Shown one piece after another: positions 36,618 to 45,271 of a stretch of 52,995 nucleotides of DNA. Numbering within the stretch: position 1 is the first letter of the stretch; each line of letters starts with the position of its first letter. The position numbers and the translations under genes were made by a program. The notes beneath the pieces are model-generated. The model saw nothing but the letters and a program-made list of their open reading frames with translations, ran no database searches and was not told where the DNA came from. The DNA comes from Colwellia sp. (lineage in GTDB: Bacteria > Pseudomonadota > Gammaproteobacteria > Enterobacterales > Alteromonadaceae): positions 1 to 52,995 of the forward strand of contig JAPYOP010000031.1 in assembly GCA_029938115.1 (NCBI GenBank), given 5' to 3'.

Positions 36618-39600
36618 CTAATCCCCATAATCCACTTGTAATTTCTGCGCTAATTTAGCACTCATCATGGCTCTAAGTGCTGCAGGTTTCACTAGTTTGC
36701 GCATAAAACCAACATTAGCATTAGCCGCCTTTTCTTCAATACCGCTTTCAGTGGTTGCCGTTATTAATATGGCTGGAATATAGTGATTACAATCCCTGCG
36801 TATATCTGCAATCAACGTTAGGCCATCAGCTTGCTCTCCAGCAGGTAGCCCTGCTTGGTAACCTAACTGATAATCTACCAGCAAAATATCAATATCGCTT
36901 TGATGGTTAGCAAACTCCTGTAAAGCTGTTTCTCGTGAATCTGCCGCCAGAATATTACAGTGCCAAGCAGATAATAACTCCACCATTCCACTTAGCACAT
37001 CAGGATCATTATCAATACACAATACGGTAATATCTTTTAAGCCCATATTTTGTATCGGCGTAGCTAACGGTGCTTTGGTTGCTAACGGGCTTGTTTGTTC
37101 AACAGAAATTAAAAATTTACAACCTTGCATTTCTCTAGACTGCAAACTTAATGAATGTCCCATTAATTGCACTAACGATTGCGTAATATTTAGGCCTAAA
37201 CCTAAGCCTCGACCAGAATGACTCGTTGGTGTGTCTAGTTGAGTAAACTGTTCAAAAACCAATGCTTGTTTCGCTAAAGGAATACCAGGGCCATTATCAA
37301 GAATTTGTATAGTAACTTGATTATTTAGCACTCTGGCACCCAAGAGCACTTTACCAGGGCTTGCATACCTAAAAGCATTACCCACTAAATTTTGAATAAT
37401 ACGCCTAAGTAAATGTTGATCAGATTTCACCCAGACTTTAGTAGAAACTAATCTAAACTCAATGTCTTGCTCAATAGCTAAAGCCTCAAATTCTTGCTTT
37501 AAGTCTTCAAATAAGTCATTTAACGAAAAGGCTTTAATATGCGGTTTGATATTACCACTTTCTATACGGGCAATTTGCGATAAGTCTGCCAATAAATCAT
37601 TCGCCGCTCGCAACGATTTATCGATATTATCAACTTGCCTTTGCTGATCTGAAGTTAAGTCTTTTTGTTCAGCTAATGCAGAAGTGAACAAGCGTGCAGC
37701 CTCTAACGGTTGCATTAAATCATGGCTACAGGCTTTTAAATATTGACTCTTTTTAATGTGCGCTTTTTCTGCTTTTTCATGCGCTTTAGCAAGTGCTTCA
37801 TTGGTTTTCGCTAACGTTAATGTGCGTTCATATACTCGCGTTTCTAAATCTAAATTGGCTTCTTTTAATACCTGCTCCGCTTGGCGGTACGCGGTAATGT
37901 CTGAAAACAACATAACAAAACCACCGCCGGGTAATGGGTTGCCTTCAATACGAATAGTTTGTCCATTGGCTTGTTGTCTTTCTGAACTGTGTGGACTACC
38001 TTTACGTAAATACTCAAGGCGCCTAAATACTTGATTATCAACATCGCCCGCACCACATAAACCGCGTTTAACATTATGACGAATTAAAACTTCAATTGGG
38101 CTGCCGACATGTACAAGTTCAGAGGGATAATTAAATAAATCGAGGTACTTTTTATTCCACGCAACCAGTTTTAATTCGTCATCCACAATAGAAATACCTT
38201 CACTGGCATTTTCTATCGCACTTTGTAGTAGATTCTGAGAAAATGCTTGTTTTTGACTAGAGGCATCTTCCACCAACACCGCTAATTCATCTAAAGCAAT
38301 ATCTCGACCATCTAACGCAGATGAGAGTACTAAACGCGCTGAAGAAGCGCCCATTACCATAGCTAGGGTATTTTCAGTATGCTGTAGTAATAATTGATTA
38401 TAAGTTGCGTTACCAAGTTGCTTTTTATCATTTGATGACTGAAATAAACTAAAACTCGATTTAGCTTTAGCTTCACCAACAAAACGCGAAGCAAGTAACT
38501 CTAATTCGTTAACATCTAGCTGCCGTTTCTTTTCAACCTTTAAGAGGGTTGGTGATTGCCACTCTAAAAACAGCGATGCTTGCACCCGTTCTTGCACACT
38601 TTGACGGCTGATTTGAGAAAGCGCCCACATAACAATGATATTAGCCGCCAAACTAAACAGTGTTGCGGTGGTTTTTGCAGGTAAGAGTCCTTCAGCAAAA
38701 GGCGATGCGTATAAACCAAATTGTGGCAGAAAGTTCAACGTTAGCCACAAAATGAAGCCCACTAAAATACCGGCGTAAACGCCCATCAAACTGGCGCGTC
38801 GCCAATAAAAAGCCACAACTAACGCAGGTGTTAACTGCGCAAAAGCACCAAAAGCCACTTCGCCTAAAGAGGATAACGTATCAGGTGATGCCATAATAAA
38901 AACGCCATAACCCGATAAAATTATAAATAATACTAGTAGCTTACGGATATTCAGCAAGCGTTTTCTAAAGCTATCATAATTAGTTTGTGCAACCTTTTGC
39001 TGACGATAAAGTAACGGGAAAACTATTTCATTGCTCAGCATGGTGCTCAAGGCAATGGCAGAAATTATAACCATAGAACTCGCCGCAGATACGGCGCCAA
39101 GAAAGGTAAACAGGGTTAACCAAGTTTGCCCGCCTACTCCGGGTAAAAACAAGACATAGGCATCAGAGGGAACCGTATCGCCTAACAGCAGTTGCCCTGC
39201 TAAACCTAATGGTGCAGCAAAAAATGCAAACACCAGCAGGTAAAGTGGAAATATCCGTCGACCAAGCCAAGTATCTTTTTGATCTTTTAATTCAACCACC
39301 ATCACTTGAAATTGTCTTGGCAATGATAAAAAAGCGGCCATAACAATCACTAACATCGCCAACATAGAACTAACATTATCGATATTCATTTGTTGCTCTA
39401 ACTTTAAATTAGCCCCAGATTGTTGCCAAATATCAAGAGGTGAATCAAATAAAGAAAAGCAAACAAATAAACTGACTGCTAAAAAAGCGATAACTTTAAT
39501 CAGCGACTCAAAGGCAATGGCTAACATAACGCCTGGGTGACGCTCAGTAACATCAATATTGCGAATACCAAATAAAACGGTAAACCCTGCCAGCACTAAA

Positions 39601-40082
39601 CTGACTACCAAACCAATATGCCAACTACTAAAACTTTGATCAATTTGAAGTTGTTGAAAGGTGTACACCATCGCTTTTAGTTGTAGGGCAATGTAAGGCA
39701 TGGTGCCAACAAACGCGACTAGCGTAACAATAATGGCGAGATTGTGTGACTTACCAAAACGCGCGGCTAATAAATCGGCAATAGAGGTTAAATTGAGTTT
39801 TAAACTAACGCGAATAATGCGCTGTATGAATGGCCAAGCAAAAACAAATAATATGATCGGTCCAAGGTAAATGGGTATATGAGATAAAAAATTGGTTGAC
39901 GCTTGACCTGTAGTGCCCAGAAAGCTCCATGAAGTACAATATACTCCAAGTGTTAGAGCATAAATAATGCCTTGCCCTTTATTTGCTAATTGGTGGCGAT
40001 ATTTATCCCCTAAATAAGCAATTATAAACAACAGGCCTATATATAACAGGCTTATACTAACTAATTGCCAATTGGGAAACAT
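36618..40082 (-). CDS. crbS: SSS-domain hybrid sensor histidine kinase, CrbS-like
   Basis: A 1154-residue protein. About 13 membrane helices (residues 5-500) form a sodium/solute-symporter-like domain ('LGVYCTSWSFLGTTGQAS', 'NLTSIADLLAARFGKSH', 'VSAASSMVIISAIALSTMLSNE'). A PAS domain ('ISIVDDELKLVAWNKKYLDLF') follows, then HisKA with His787 ('SHDLMQPLEAARLF'), HATPase ('NLVGNAFRYAS', 'DNGPGIP', 'GLGLGLNI') and a C-terminal receiver with Asp1070 ('ILLVDYQLG'). This is the CrbS/MxtR architecture, linked in Vibrio and Pseudomonas to acetate-responsive control with CrbR. It may sense a transported solute. An imperfect copy of the palindrome lies about 90 bp upstream. Confidence 0.88.
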   Translation of the reverse strand: MFPNWQLVSISLLYIGLLFIIAYLGDKYRHQLANKGQGIIYALTLGVYCTSWSFLGTTGQASTNFLSHIPIYLGPIILFVFAWPFIQRIIRVSLKLNLTSIADLLAARFGKSHNLAIIVTLVAFVGTMPYIALQLKAMVYTFQQLQIDQSFSSWHIGLVVSLVLAGFTVLFGIRNIDVTERHPGVMLAIAFESLIKVIAFLAVSLFVCFSLFDSPLDIWQQSGANLKLEQQMNIDNVSSMLAMLVIVMAAFLSLPRQFQVMVVELKDQKDTWLGRRIFPLYLLVFAFFAAPLGLAGQLLLGDTVPSDAYVLFLPGVGGQTWLTLFTFLGAVSAASSMVIISAIALSTMLSNEIVFPLLYRQQKVAQTNYDSFRKRLLNIRKLLVLFIILSGYGVFIMASPDTLSSLGEVAFGAFAQLTPALVVAFYWRRASLMGVYAGILVGFILWLTLNFLPQFGLYASPFAEGLLPAKTTATLFSLAANIIVMWALSQISRQSVQERVQASLFLEWQSPTLLKVEKKRQLDVNELELLASRFVGEAKAKSSFSLFQSSNDKKQLGNATYNQLLLQHTENTLAMVMGASSARLVLSSALDGRDIALDELAVLVEDASSQKQAFSQNLLQSAIENASEGISIVDDELKLVAWNKKYLDLFNYPSELVHVGSPIEVLIRHNVKRGLCGAGDVDNQVFRRLEYLRKGSPHSSERQQANGQTIRIEGNPLPGGGFVMLFSDITAYRQAEQVLKEANLDLETRVYERTLTLAKTNEALAKAHEKAEKAHIKKSQYLKACSHDLMQPLEAARLFTSALAEQKDLTSDQQRQVDNIDKSLRAANDLLADLSQIARIESGNIKPHIKAFSLNDLFEDLKQEFEALAIEQDIEFRLVSTKVWVKSDQHLLRRIIQNLVGNAFRYASPGKVLLGARVLNNQVTIQILDNGPGIPLAKQALVFEQFTQLDTPTSHSGRGLGLGLNITQSLVQLMGHSLSLQSREMQGCKFLISVEQTSPLATKAPLATPIQNMGLKDITVLCIDNDPDVLSGMVELLSAWHCNILAADSRETALQEFANHQSDIDILLVDYQLGYQAGLPAGEQADGLTLIADIRRDCNHYIPAILITATTESGIEEKAANANVGFMRKLVKPAALRAMMSAKLAQKLQVDYGD

Positions 40083-40169
40083 CGCACTTCTCTACCGCGT
40101 ACTTTTATTTTTTAATAATAGATAAAATACAACTTTTTGAAATGAATAACCACAGCTAGTTATAGCAAT

Positions 40170-40183
40170 TAGACTAATGTCTT
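40170..40183. promoter_or_regulatory. Candidate CrbR-type operator, site 2 (upstream of SSS kinase)
   Basis: TAGACTAATGTCTT matches 12 of 14 bases of the palindrome at 35832. It lies about 88 bp upstream of the kinase start and about 76 bp upstream of the thiamine operon's putative -10 element. Confidence 0.45.
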
Positions 40184-40245
40184 AGCCCACTTGCGGTAAC
40201 TAACCATAAAAATTAGAAAATCAATCACACCTAAGGAATAAAACC

Positions 40246-40254
40246 TGCTAGAAT
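40246..40254 (+). promoter_or_regulatory. Extended -10 promoter of the thiamine operon
   Basis: TGCTAGAAT fits an extended -10 element (TGnTAnAAT). Its spacing puts the transcription start at about 40261, exactly where the TPP aptamer begins. No good -35 box is visible, as is usual with extended -10 promoters. Confidence 0.5.
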
Positions 40255-40261
40255 CCGCCGC

Positions 40262-40408
40262 GAACCAAGGAGTGCGGTTTTATTTTTTTAATATAAAAAC
40301 ATAAATAGCTGCTGAGATGTTGATGATATCAACAAACCCTTTGAACCTGGACGGGAATTAGTTTTCACACCTTATGTGCACACTAATATAACCGGCGTAG
40401 GAATGGTT
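40262..40408 (+). promoter_or_regulatory. TPP riboswitch (THI element)
   Basis: The aptamer core is recognisable. CTGAGA lies at 40312-40317, ACCCTTTGAACCTG at 40336-40349, and the 3' strand is CCGGCGTAGGAA. P1 pairs AACCA (40262-40266) with TGGTT (40404-40408). P2 pairs GCGGTT with AACCGGC, P3 is GTTGAT/ATCAAC, and an ATTAGT/ACTAAT helix extends the other arm. TPP binding should lower expression of the outer-membrane receptor and the downstream salvage genes. Confidence 0.93.
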
Positions 40409-40451
40409 AGTGATCACATCACAGTCTACATTAGATAACCTCCCAGTGCCG

Positions 40452-40488
40452 GATCCCTTTGTATAATATGAATTAATACATAGAGATC
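40452..40488 (+). promoter_or_regulatory. Ribosome-binding-site sequestering hairpin of the TPP riboswitch
   Basis: GATCCCTTTGTAT (40452-40464) can pair at 11 of 13 positions with ATACATAGAGATC (40476-40488), hiding the AGAG site just before the ATG at 40492. GCCGG (40448-40452) can instead pair with CCGGC (40392-40396) in the aptamer's 3' strand, which offers a switch between the two states. There is no U-run, so control is probably translational. Confidence 0.6.
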
Positions 40489-40491
40489 TTT

Positions 40492-42615
40492 ATGAAACTT
40501 ACCAAATCCACTCTTAGCTTAGCGGTTTCTTCAGTGCTATTTTCTAGCCTAAACGCCAATGCTTTTGAAGAAGAAAATATAGCCCCTGCTGATGTCGAAA
40601 TAATTACTGTTACCAGTGATTTTCGCCAGAAAAATTTATTAAAAACGCCAGCATCACTTTCAATACTAACAAGTATTGAAATCAAACAACGTAATGCCCA
40701 ACATCTTGAAGAGTTAGTTGCCGTTAGCCCTAATGTTAATTTCGCTAGTGGCTCACAGCGTGCTCGCTATTATCAAATTCGTGGCATTGGTGAGCGCAGC
40801 CAATTCAACGAACCCATAAACCCATCCGTTGGTATGATCCTCGATGGTATCGATTTTACCGGTATTGGCAGCATTGCTAGTCTTTTTGATGTCCAACAAA
40901 CAGAAATTTTTCGTGGCCCACAAGGGACTCGTTTTGGCGCAAATGCTTTAGCTGGCATGATCAATATAATAACCAACGCCCCTAGCGATGAATTTGAGGG
41001 CGCAGTTAAGTTAGATTTAGGAAATTATGATAGTTATGGCTTAGGCTTAGCGCTTTCTGGCCCGGCTTCAGAGAAAGTCAATTATCGCTTAGCCGCTAGC
41101 CAATATAAAAGTGATGGCTTTATTGAAAATACGCATTTAAAAAAATCAGACACCAACAACCGAGATGAAACAAGCATCAGAGGCAAGTTGTCTATACAAG
41201 TTAATAATAATTTAACTATAGACTTATCTGCTTTTTATTTTGATTTTGACAACGGCTATGATGCCTTTTCTTTAGATAACACTCGTGAAACTCTTTCAGA
41301 TCAACCAGGATTTGATAGCCAAGACACTAGCGCTTTAGCCGCTAAATTTACCTATGATGGTTTTAACGCATTCACGCTAGTTGCATTATTAAGCCATGCA
41401 GATTCTGATCTTGCCTACGGCTACGATGAAGACTGGGCTTATGTCGGTATTTCAGCGCCTGAGAATATTGATAATCAAGATTATGCTTACTGGGAGTATT
41501 CATCTACTGATTACTACTTTCGCGATAAATCAACGCAAACAATAGAGTTTAGAGTGTTATCAAATAGCGGTAGTGAATTATTTAACGGGTCAACCACTTG
41601 GGTTGCTGGCATTTACTTCAAGCAAGATGATGAAGATTTACAACGTCAATACACTTATTTAGATAACGATTTCACTTCAATTTTTGAGACCCAATCAATT
41701 GCCCTTTATGGTCAATTTGATAGTCAATTAAATGCAAAATGGTTATTAACTACAGGTATTAGGGTTGAGCAACGCAGCGCTGATTATATCAATTCTGACA
41801 GTTTTACCGACAGCTTTAACGATACTATGATTGGCGGTAAGTTAGAACTTAGCTACCAACAAGATAATGACAACTTTTGGTATGGCTCAATCAACCGTGG
41901 CTATAAAACCGGTGGCGCAAATACCAATGGCAGTTTACCAGATGAATTGCGTACCTTCGAACCAGAGTATTTATTAAGTTATGAATTAGGTTACAAGGTT
42001 TCCTTACTTGATAACGCTGCTTTTGTTCGCACTGCAATTTTTTACATGGACAGAGAAGACGTTCAAGTTAAAAGCTCTAGAACGGTTGTTCGTGGTGATG
42101 GCAGTGTTGAATTTATGTCTTACTTAGATAATGCTGCAACGGGCTCAAATATGGGCGTTGAAATTGAAGCTAATTGGCAAATTAATGAATTATTCGAGCT
42201 ATACGGCTCTTTAGGTTTACTCGACACTGAATTTAATGATTTTATTAATGCTAATGGTGATTCTTTAAGTGGTCGTGAACAAGCCCATGCACCAAATTAT
42301 CAGTTTAATTTAGGTGTCAGCATTCAACCAAGCGAACATTGGTTAGTTAATATTTCTATTGATGGAAAAGATGAATTTTACTTCTCTGATAGTCATCACG
42401 AACAATCTGAATCTGTGGCGCTTGTTAATGCTTCACTTAGTTATTTAGATGATAATTATCAAATCAAAGTATGGGCACGTAATTTAACTGATGAAGATTA
42501 TGCTAATAGAGGCTTTTATTTTGGTAATGACCCAAGAGATGGTTATACTGCTAAACAATACACTCAGTTGTCTGAGCCGCTAGTTTTTGGTGTGACCCTT
42601 GATTATCAATTTTAG
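40492..42615 (+). CDS. TonB-dependent outer-membrane receptor, probably for thiamine
   Basis: A 707-residue receptor. Signal peptide 1-25 (ends 'NANA'), TonB box-like 'EIITVTSD', plug domain (about 45-165: 'TPASLSILTSIEI', 'YYQIRGIGERSQFNEPINPSVGMILDGID', 'EIFRGPQGTRFGANALAGMINI') and a 22-strand barrel ending 'GVTLDYQF' with terminal Phe. Its place directly behind a TPP riboswitch and ahead of a PnuT-like transporter and a kinase points to thiamine or a thiamine precursor as the ligand. That is inferred from context, not from the barrel itself. Confidence 0.9.
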   Translation: MKLTKSTLSLAVSSVLFSSLNANAFEEENIAPADVEIITVTSDFRQKNLLKTPASLSILTSIEIKQRNAQHLEELVAVSPNVNFASGSQRARYYQIRGIGERSQFNEPINPSVGMILDGIDFTGIGSIASLFDVQQTEIFRGPQGTRFGANALAGMINIITNAPSDEFEGAVKLDLGNYDSYGLGLALSGPASEKVNYRLAASQYKSDGFIENTHLKKSDTNNRDETSIRGKLSIQVNNNLTIDLSAFYFDFDNGYDAFSLDNTRETLSDQPGFDSQDTSALAAKFTYDGFNAFTLVALLSHADSDLAYGYDEDWAYVGISAPENIDNQDYAYWEYSSTDYYFRDKSTQTIEFRVLSNSGSELFNGSTTWVAGIYFKQDDEDLQRQYTYLDNDFTSIFETQSIALYGQFDSQLNAKWLLTTGIRVEQRSADYINSDSFTDSFNDTMIGGKLELSYQQDNDNFWYGSINRGYKTGGANTNGSLPDELRTFEPEYLLSYELGYKVSLLDNAAFVRTAIFYMDREDVQVKSSRTVVRGDGSVEFMSYLDNAATGSNMGVEIEANWQINELFELYGSLGLLDTEFNDFINANGDSLSGREQAHAPNYQFNLGVSIQPSEHWLVNISIDGKDEFYFSDSHHEQSESVALVNASLSYLDDNYQIKVWARNLTDEDYANRGFYFGNDPRDGYTAKQYTQLSEPLVFGVTLDYQF

Positions 42616-42624
42616 TTTATCTTT

Positions 42625-42695
42625 GTAGGTCGTAGCTTGCTGCGATGTTTGTGAGACAAATAATAACATTTGTCAGAGGCAAGCCCACGATCTAC
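42625..42695. repeat. GTAGGTYG element inside the thiamine operon
   Basis: GTAGGTCGT (42625-42633) pairs with ACGATCTAC (42687-42695) at 8 of 9 positions. An inner CTTGC/GCAAG stem continues the fold. It fills the 97-bp gap between the receptor gene and the YkoF-like gene, so it will be transcribed and could shape mRNA processing or polarity. Confidence 0.65.
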
Positions 42696-42712
42696 GCAAT
42701 GTTAGGAATTTT

Positions 42713-43000
42713 ATGCAAATATCTATCGAATTGAGCTTATATCCTTTAGCAGAAGAACAATATAAAAGTGAAATTTGGGCCTTTATTAAACGTCTGCGTA
42801 ACGTTGACGGTTTAAAGGTAATCACTAATGGCATGAGCACCCAAGTGTTTGGTGATTATGATTTGGCCGTAAGTAAAGTAATGAGCGAAATAAAACATGT
42901 TCATAGCAACATACAGCAAAGAACGGGCGAAGCGGGCGCAGCAGTTTTTGTCTGTAAATTTATTAATGGTGATCGCTCAATTGTTGAAGCGGAAAGTTAA
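42713..43000 (+). CDS. YkoF-like thiamine/HMP-binding protein
   Basis: A 95-residue single-domain protein with the YkoF/MTH1187-like ferredoxin fold ('ISIELSLYPLAEEQYKSEIWAFIKRLRN', 'NGMSTQVFGDYDLAVSKVMSEIKHV'). Bacillus YkoF is a two-domain cytosolic protein that binds thiamine or hydroxymethylpyrimidine. No signal peptide is present, so this copy is cytosolic. It is coupled to the PnuT-like transporter by a TAATG overlap. Cytosolic buffering or delivery of thiamine is inferred. Confidence 0.78.
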   Translation: MQISIELSLYPLAEEQYKSEIWAFIKRLRNVDGLKVITNGMSTQVFGDYDLAVSKVMSEIKHVHSNIQQRTGEAGAAVFVCKFINGDRSIVEAES

Positions 43001-43656
43001 TGACTGAATTATTTGCTAGTTTTATTCACTATGCCGCCAACTTACCTTGGTTTGAACTTGTTGCGATGTTATTTGCGCTAATTTATGTCATTTTAGCCGC
43101 GCAAGGCTCAATATGGTGTTGGCCAGCCGCTTTTATTAGCACAGCTCTTTACACTGTAATATTTTATGATGTACTACTGCTAATGGACAGTGCACTTAAT
43201 GTCTATTATTTAGTTATGGCGATTTATGGTTATCAGCTCTGGAAAAAGAGCTCATCAACAAATAGCGCACAGTCAAAAGCACATTTAGCCGTTATTTCTT
43301 GGCAACCCCGTTGGCACTTAAAGGCTTGCCTTATATTAACAGCTATTTCTTTTATTTTAGGCTACATCATGGCTAATTATACCCCAGCCGATTTCCCGTA
43401 CCTTGATACTTTCACGACCGTTTTTGCCGTCTTTGCAACTTACTTGGTGGCAAAAAGAGTACTAGAGAACTGGCTATATTGGATAGTTATTGATGCTATT
43501 TCTATTTATTTATATATAGAAAAAGACTTAACGCCAACAGCCGTTTTATTTATAATTTATGTCTTTATTGCCACTTTTGGCTACTTTAAATGGCAAGCGC
43601 TTTATAAAAAATCAAAAGCGAAGCAAATCAATTTATCTCAACCTTTGGAGAGTTAA
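43000..43656 (+). CDS. pnuT: PnuT-like thiamine transporter (PnuC family)
   Basis: A 218-residue inner-membrane protein of the PnuC family with about seven helices. Family landmarks are 'AQGSIWCWPAAFISTALYTVIFYD', 'NVYYLVMAIYGYQLW' and 'ENWLYWIVIDAISIYLYIEKDLTPTAVLFIIYV'. PnuC proteins carry nicotinamide riboside. The branch found with TPP riboswitches and a thiamine kinase is called PnuT, and the operon here supports that choice. Uptake is probably facilitated diffusion with trapping by the next gene's kinase. Confidence 0.88.
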   Translation: MTELFASFIHYAANLPWFELVAMLFALIYVILAAQGSIWCWPAAFISTALYTVIFYDVLLLMDSALNVYYLVMAIYGYQLWKKSSSTNSAQSKAHLAVISWQPRWHLKACLILTAISFILGYIMANYTPADFPYLDTFTTVFAVFATYLVAKRVLENWLYWIVIDAISIYLYIEKDLTPTAVLFIIYVFIATFGYFKWQALYKKSKAKQINLSQPLES

Positions 43657-43661
43657 TTAGT

Positions 43662-44468
43662 GTGAAAGCCTCTTTAAGCGACTTGCCCTGCTTTAAACAA
43701 GTAGAAAAAGTTTCGGCTATAACCTCAGGTTTGAGTCAAAGCTGCTTTAAAGTGAATGCTGATAACAAAGTCTATTTTGCTAAAACAATCACTAATCCAA
43801 TTGAAACACAGGTAGCGTTGAGTGCGGCTAAACAAACGTTTAGCCCTGCTGTGTATTATCATGACCAGCATTGGTTAATCACAACTTTTATCGACTCAAA
43901 TAATTTAGCGAACACTAGAGTTCATATCGACACTAAAATTACTGATACCATTAAATTAATGACGAAATGCCATCAACTTAAGACAAAACCTACCAAGCTT
44001 GATCCAGAAAAAACCACTCTACAACTTATTAACAATGGCCACTATTCTGTACAGAAAAAAACTGAATTACTGCGCCTTAGAGAATCAATTTTACCGTTAT
44101 TAAACCACAATAAAAATCTAGTTTGTTGTCATGGTGATTTAAATTTTAGCAATGTATTGATAAATCAAGAACAGAATACTTGGCTAGTCGATTATGAATG
44201 CGCCTGTGTTGCGCCTGTTGAATATGATTTAGCCATGCTTATTGCGGTGAATAATATAGCCGAAGATAAAGTACCAGTAGTAATTGAGCAATATGAACAA
44301 CAGTCTCATTCAATGAATATCGATATAAAGCTATTAAACAACTACCTTGCTTTCTCCTATTTCATCAATAGTTTGTGGTACAGCCACGCTTATCAAGACA
44401 GTAAAGATATAAAGTTCCTTAATTTGCATCAACAACAATTAAATTCCTGCACAACAAAGGCAATATGA
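43662..44468 (+). CDS. APH-family kinase, probable thiamine kinase
   Basis: A 268-residue choline/aminoglycoside-kinase-like enzyme. The catalytic loop is 'CCHGDLNFSNVLI' and the metal-binding site 'WLVDYECACVAPVEYDLA'. 'GLSQSCFKV' near the N-terminus fits the nucleotide loop. The likely role is phosphorylation of thiamine taken up by PnuT, as with ThiK. It starts with GTG at 43662, five bases after the pnuT stop, with GGAGAG about 11 nt upstream. Substrate is inferred from the operon. Confidence 0.82.
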   Translation: MKASLSDLPCFKQVEKVSAITSGLSQSCFKVNADNKVYFAKTITNPIETQVALSAAKQTFSPAVYYHDQHWLITTFIDSNNLANTRVHIDTKITDTIKLMTKCHQLKTKPTKLDPEKTTLQLINNGHYSVQKKTELLRLRESILPLLNHNKNLVCCHGDLNFSNVLINQEQNTWLVDYECACVAPVEYDLAMLIAVNNIAEDKVPVVIEQYEQQSHSMNIDIKLLNNYLAFSYFINSLWYSHAYQDSKDIKFLNLHQQQLNSCTTKAI

Positions 44469-44578
44469 ACATATTGCAAAGCAGCTTTAGTTCTAGTAGT
44501 TTGTTGGCAATTCTAATCAAGCCAATTCAAGCTGACAGCGGCGCTGAAATTGCTAAATCCTATTCAAAAATTTCATAA
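44465..44578 (+). CDS. Possible 37-residue small protein coupled to the kinase gene
   Basis: An ATG overlaps the kinase stop (ATGA at 44465-44468) and opens a 37-codon frame (MNILQSSFSSSSLLAILIKP...) ending TAA at 44578. The overlap is the usual form of translational coupling. There is no recognisable domain and no independent ribosome-binding site. It may be a real small protein, a remnant of a longer gene, or chance. Confidence 0.25.
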   Translation: MNILQSSFSSSSLLAILIKPIQADSGAEIAKSYSKIS

Positions 44579-44685
44579 AATAAAATTTAATAATGATAAA
44601 GTAGAGAATAAACATATATATAATAAATAATCATGTTTAAAAGTCACAATTACGTGCAATTAAATAAAAAAGGAAAAGTAATAAA

Positions 44686-45171
44686 ATGTTAAAACTTTCA
44701 ACGGTATTTTTGTCATTTGCTTTAGTTTCGGGCTGCTCAAGTATTGTAAGCGAAAGCAAGTATCCGGTTTCAATATCAAGTAACCCATCACAAGCAAATT
44801 TTATTTTACAAAATAGAGCAGGGGTTAATGTACATACAGGTAGAACACCGGCTACAATTACACTGAATGCTTCTGCCGGTTTTTTCAAAGGGGAAACTTA
44901 CAAACTAATTCTTAATAAAGACGGCTATGATGAAAAAATTATAGAGATACAAAGCACTATTGATGGCTGGTATTTTGGTAATATTTTATTTGGTGGTATC
45001 CTTGGTATGTTAATTGTAGATCCCGCGACAGGTGCTATGTTTAAGCTACCTGAAAAAGCAGACGCTCAATTAAATGAAGCTATTACAGCTAAGTCAGACG
45101 CCTCTTTAACTATAGCAATGTTAACTGCTATTCCAGAAAAGCAACGCGCTGACCTTGTACCACTTAATTAA
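44686..45171 (+). CDS. Lipoprotein with PEGA-like domain
   Basis: A 161-residue protein with a lipobox (VSGCSS, Cys17), so an outer- or inner-membrane lipoprotein. Residues about 27-90 resemble a PEGA-type beta domain ('YPVSISSNPSQANFILQNRAGVNVHTGRTPATITLNA', 'YKLILNKDGYDEKIIEI'). A Gly-rich hydrophobic segment follows ('WYFGNILFGGILGMLIVDPATGAMFKL'). Similar small lipoproteins are widespread in marine bacteria; the function is unknown. AAAAGGAAAAG precedes the ATG. Confidence 0.78.
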   Translation: MLKLSTVFLSFALVSGCSSIVSESKYPVSISSNPSQANFILQNRAGVNVHTGRTPATITLNASAGFFKGETYKLILNKDGYDEKIIEIQSTIDGWYFGNILFGGILGMLIVDPATGAMFKLPEKADAQLNEAITAKSDASLTIAMLTAIPEKQRADLVPLN

Positions 45172-45200
45172 GCAAATTAAATTTATAAAGTAAAAAGTAC

Positions 45201-45239
45201 AGTTGGCTATTGTTTATTCATCATAAATTTTAGCCAACT
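45201..45239. terminator. Possible hairpin terminator after the PEGA-like lipoprotein
   Basis: AGTTGGCTA (45201-45209) pairs perfectly with TAGCCAACT (45231-45239) across a 21-nt loop. No U-run follows, so intrinsic termination is uncertain. Confidence 0.4.
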
Positions 45240-45271
45240 ATTATCTGTCCCACACAATGGTTAGGTGACTC

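Noticed and set aside
37756..38034. Frames on both strands inside the SSS kinase gene
   Set aside because: They overlap the PAS and coiled-coil coding region of a well-supported gene and show no protein features of their own.
44469..44685. Functional site after the thiamine operon
   Set aside because: Apart from the possible 37-codon frame and a short imperfect palindrome at the kinase stop, nothing distinct is visible.
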